Assembly: GCA_016283945.1 (NCBI GenBank)
Contig: JAEENW010000041.1
Span: forward strand, 1-6,104
Direction: 5' to 3'
Origin: Bacillota bacterium
Lineage (GTDB): Bacteria > Bacillota > Clostridia > Peptostreptococcales > Anaerovoracaceae
DNA length: 6,104 nt
Part shown: one piece after another, positions 5,699 through 6,104 of the stretch
Numbering within the stretch: the stretch's first letter is position 1
How the letters are laid out: each line of letters opens with the position of its first letter
Position numbers and translations under genes: made by a program
Notes under the pieces: model-generated
What the model saw: only the letters and a program-made list of their open reading frames with translations
Database searches by the model: none
What the model was told of the DNA's origin: nothing

Positions 5699-6104
5699 TA
5701 CAGTGCGCGGGCTACGAGGTCGATAATGTCGATGACTTCGATCTTCTTACCGTTCTCGTCCACTGCGTTCTTGAAGTTGGCCTCGCACCACGGGCAGGCG
5801 GTAACGAGAGCATCGGCGCCGGTAGAATTGGCTTCGGTAACGCGCTCGTTTGCCGTGGCCTGAGACATTTCCGGATTGGTGATCTGGACGTTGGCTCCTG
5901 CGCCGCAGCAGAGCGAGTACTCGCGGATACGTTCCATCTCTACCAGAGTAACGCCGGGGATGGCCTTTATGACATCGCGCGGTGCGTCATAGATTCCGTA
6001 GACGCCCATTCTGCGAGGTCTTCTGGGCTCCCAGGTAACTACCTGGTTCATGATCTTCTTTTCCTCGCCGTCCCAGGGAGTGTAAGGCTCGCCCTGACGT
6101 CCGA
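5698..6104 (-). CDS. CCG-domain (HdrB/GlcF-like) Fe-S oxidoreductase, C-terminal part, cut by window edge
   Basis: The last 134 codons are visible and the frame is open to the right edge. The protein should transfer electrons between the downstream-encoded FAD oxidoreductase and an acceptor. The visible part holds a C-terminal CCG domain: GIYDAPRDVIKAIPG, then EYSLCCGAGANV, then 36 residues later TACPWCEANF. The CC-x36-CxxC spacing agrees with the family pattern. The usual preceding motif, H-D-P-C-x-L-G-R about 31-39 residues before the CC, is replaced by TWEPRRPRRMG, with no cysteine within about 60 residues upstream. The other reading frames over this segment do not restore a DPC motif, so a simple frameshift is not evident. 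The protein ends EVIDIIDLVARAL. Relatives are normally about 400 residues or longer and may carry N-terminal ferredoxin clusters, so the start and any such clusters lie outside the window. Confidence 0.85.
   Translation of the reverse strand, partial: GRQGEPYTPWDGEEKKIMNQVVTWEPRRPRRMGVYGIYDAPRDVIKAIPGVTLVEMERIREYSLCCGAGANVQITNPEMSQATANERVTEANSTGADALVTACPWCEANFKNAVDENGKKIEVIDIIDLVARAL

Overview
The window is one stretch of a catabolic gene cluster in which every supported gene lies on the minus strand, so transcription runs from high to low coordinates. GC content is high (roughly 57% by eye) and codons mostly end in G or C. The Shine-Dalgarno sequences are strong (AGGAGG type). The gene content is typical of a strictly anaerobic fermenter: a biotin-dependent, sodium-pump type decarboxylase, a CoA-acylating aldehyde dehydrogenase, and a flavin/iron-sulfur oxidoreductase pair. 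A Clostridia-like or similar anaerobe is the best guess, but nothing here fixes the taxon.

In transcription order the layout is as follows. (1) 6104-5698 is the C-terminal third or so of a CCG-domain Fe-S protein, cut by the window edge. (2) 5685-4003 is a 560-residue GlcD/VAO-type FAD-binding oxidoreductase whose ribosome binding site overlaps the stop codon of the Fe-S gene. (3) 4002-3724 is a 279-bp gap with a perfect 12-bp hairpin just after the FAD gene, followed by several nested inverted repeats that could form a structured leader RNA. (4) 3723-2320 is a CoA-acylating aldehyde dehydrogenase of the SauS/SucD-like type. (5) 2283-748 is the carboxyltransferase subunit of a methylmalonyl-CoA-decarboxylase-like enzyme. 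(6) 713-282 is its small OadG-type membrane subunit. (7) 278-1 is the start of the biotin carrier subunit, cut by the left edge inside the biotinyl domain.

A coherent reading, which is inference, is as follows. The FAD/Fe-S pair oxidises a hydroxy-acid or alcohol substrate. The aldehyde dehydrogenase interconverts an aldehyde or semialdehyde with its acyl-CoA. The decarboxylase removes CO2 from a malonyl-CoA-type thioester and conserves the energy as a sodium gradient. The membrane beta subunit (MmdB/OadB) needed for pumping is not in the window and would be expected to the left. Substrates cannot be fixed from sequence alone.

The parts most worth a second look are the structured gap upstream of the aldehyde dehydrogenase, the loss of the first cysteine in the visible CCG motif of the Fe-S protein, the unusual FAD-loop sequence of the oxidoreductase, and the linkage of these enzymes to a sodium-pump decarboxylase. 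No tRNA, rRNA, CRISPR array, insertion sequence or phage gene was seen.
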